Assembly (NCBI GenBank): GCA_038380795.1
Contig: CM076263.1
Coordinates: 13,134,709-13,198,708, forward strand
From: Pyrocephalus nanus
Taxonomy: Eukaryota > Chordata > Aves > Passeriformes > Tyrannidae
Reading direction: 5' to 3'
DNA: 64,000 bases
Made by a program: the position numbers and the translations under genes. Positions 62,810-64,000 of the stretch are shown here, in pieces; the stretch's first letter is position 1, and every line of letters begins with the position of its first letter. The notes beneath the pieces are model-generated. The model saw nothing but the letters and a program-made list of their open reading frames with translations. It was not told where the DNA came from and made no database searches.

Positions 62810-64000
62810 CTGTAGTTAAAACAACATTACAGTGTCACTATATTTTAAAATATCAGATATTTCTATTTATATCCTGACATTGTACTAAAAAAAGTGCCAT
62901 GGCATATGATTAGTATTATTTATTTTTCTAATTATTTCCCCATAAGACATACTGAACTGTTTTCAGGAACTAGCCACTTGCTTTGACCGTGTGCTAGGTA
63001 CTACAGTACAACTGGCCTCAAGTGAATTTACAAATCAATACAGGAAAACTGAGGCAAAGCTTAATGACTTAAAACTAGAAATCTTAAACTGAGTCCAATT
63101 CCCCTCACTGTCAAAATTAAATACATTCTGAACCCAACATGACTTGATACAGTCACAATTTAAAACTTCTTTTTTGTACTGTTAAGATACTGTAAGAATC
63201 TAAAGACACCTAAGTAACCACAGAATATAAACATAAAAAGGAAGTTGAAAGTAAACAGCTATACTGAAATCACTCAACTTTGGGAAAGCATACACTGGCT
63301 TCATATGTTGAGTATCCTAGAAAACAGAACAAAACAAAAGAGTTGACCAAAACCAATAAGAACTAGCTATTTGTCTTGAACAATGAGGAAAACTTGGTCA
63401 AATGCATACTATGGTTTTGGACCATACTGACAAATTGTAACAGAATAGCGAGATGCAGTTACAGAGGTACAGTCTTTCAGCCCTAAAGGTGGCATCAGAT
63501 CAATATTAATGAGTCTGTGGGATACCATGTGTTGTCTGAATCTGTTTAAAAATCCACATTCATTATGGAACTGTGCAGGAACTCCTGTATTTATATTAAT
63601 TACATGCCAAAGGTCTGAAAATAGTTACTCTTGGTAGATACACATGCTGCAATTTTAATATATTATAGATAAAACTAAAACTACAGTAATTTTCACATGC
63701 ACATCATATGGAAACAGTTCTTATCTTCCCCTACTCCCCCTTCTTCCTTCCCTTTCCTTTCCCCATTTTTCAATCCTCTGGGTTTTATTACACTTCCAGG
63801 TTTCCAGAGGAGTCACATGAAGACTTTCTAAAGTTCTGAACCAATTGGGAACACAAAAATAAGACTGGAAAAGCAGTGCAACTGAAGTCAAACTCTCCTT
63901 ATGATTCAGGTTTTATTAGTTTGCAAATTACACTGGTAAGTATGATATTTGAGTCCTAAGCAAAGGATGTTCCAATAAAGTTTCCCATTTCCTCAAAGTT
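62810..64000 (-). other. TTC33: TTC33 intron, partial, to window edge
   Basis: I searched the minus strand for the conserved N-terminal TTC33 sequence and for an exon ending in a split Arg codon plus GT donor, and found none. A pyrimidine-rich stretch lies at about 63,727-63,765. The rest is AT-rich intronic sequence. Confidence 0.75.

Noticed and set aside
1..64000. CRISPR arrays, operons, ribosome binding sites or prophage-like modules
   Set aside because: Spliced vertebrate genes, CR1 elements and low coding density show this is a bird chromosome; no spaced-repeat array or bacterial gene structure is present.

Overview
The window looks like avian nuclear DNA. The evidence is vertebrate spliced genes with clean GT/AG junctions, a 5'-truncated CR1 LINE ending in the bird-typical 8-bp ATTCTATG array, several smaller CR1 pieces, and a solo retroviral LTR of a type I recall only from birds. 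I cannot place it to order or species from the sequence alone.

Layout. About 1-33,400 is a gene-free, AT-rich desert. It holds two very old CR1 remnants (about 4.5-5.1 kb and 7.15-8.1 kb), one younger frameshifted CR1 (12.2-14.2 kb, minus strand) and scattered simple repeats. About 33,420-34,265 is a CpG island with a CCAAT box and an Sp1-type GC box, the probable promoter of PTGER4. PTGER4 (prostaglandin E2 receptor EP4, plus strand) has two coding exons, 34,481-35,311 and 42,700-43,293, split by a 7.4-kb intron in TM6; together they encode 474 residues. That intron contains a second isolated GC-rich, CpG-containing patch near 40.1-40.6 kb. About 43,294-44,870 is the likely PTGER4 3' UTR, followed by an intergenic stretch.

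From 51,494 to the right edge lies the 3' half of TTC33 on the minus strand: three coding exons at 51,494-51,844, 57,538-57,669 and 62,728-62,809. The first exon or exons, with the N-terminus, lie beyond base 64,000. PTGER4 and TTC33 are tail to tail, with about 8.2 kb between stop codons. This matches the order and orientation I know from human 5p13.1. The solo LTR and four CR1 pieces sit between and inside the 3' parts of these genes.

The two genes are not known to work together. EP4 is a plasma-membrane Gs-coupled receptor; TTC33 is a poorly characterised TPR protein. I found no RNA genes, CRISPR arrays or bacterial-type features, and no convincing new protein-coding gene. The items most worth a second look are the intronic GC island, the shortened third intracellular loop of EP4, the perfect 14-bp inverted repeat at 24.57 kb, and the LTR just beyond the TTC33 stop codon.
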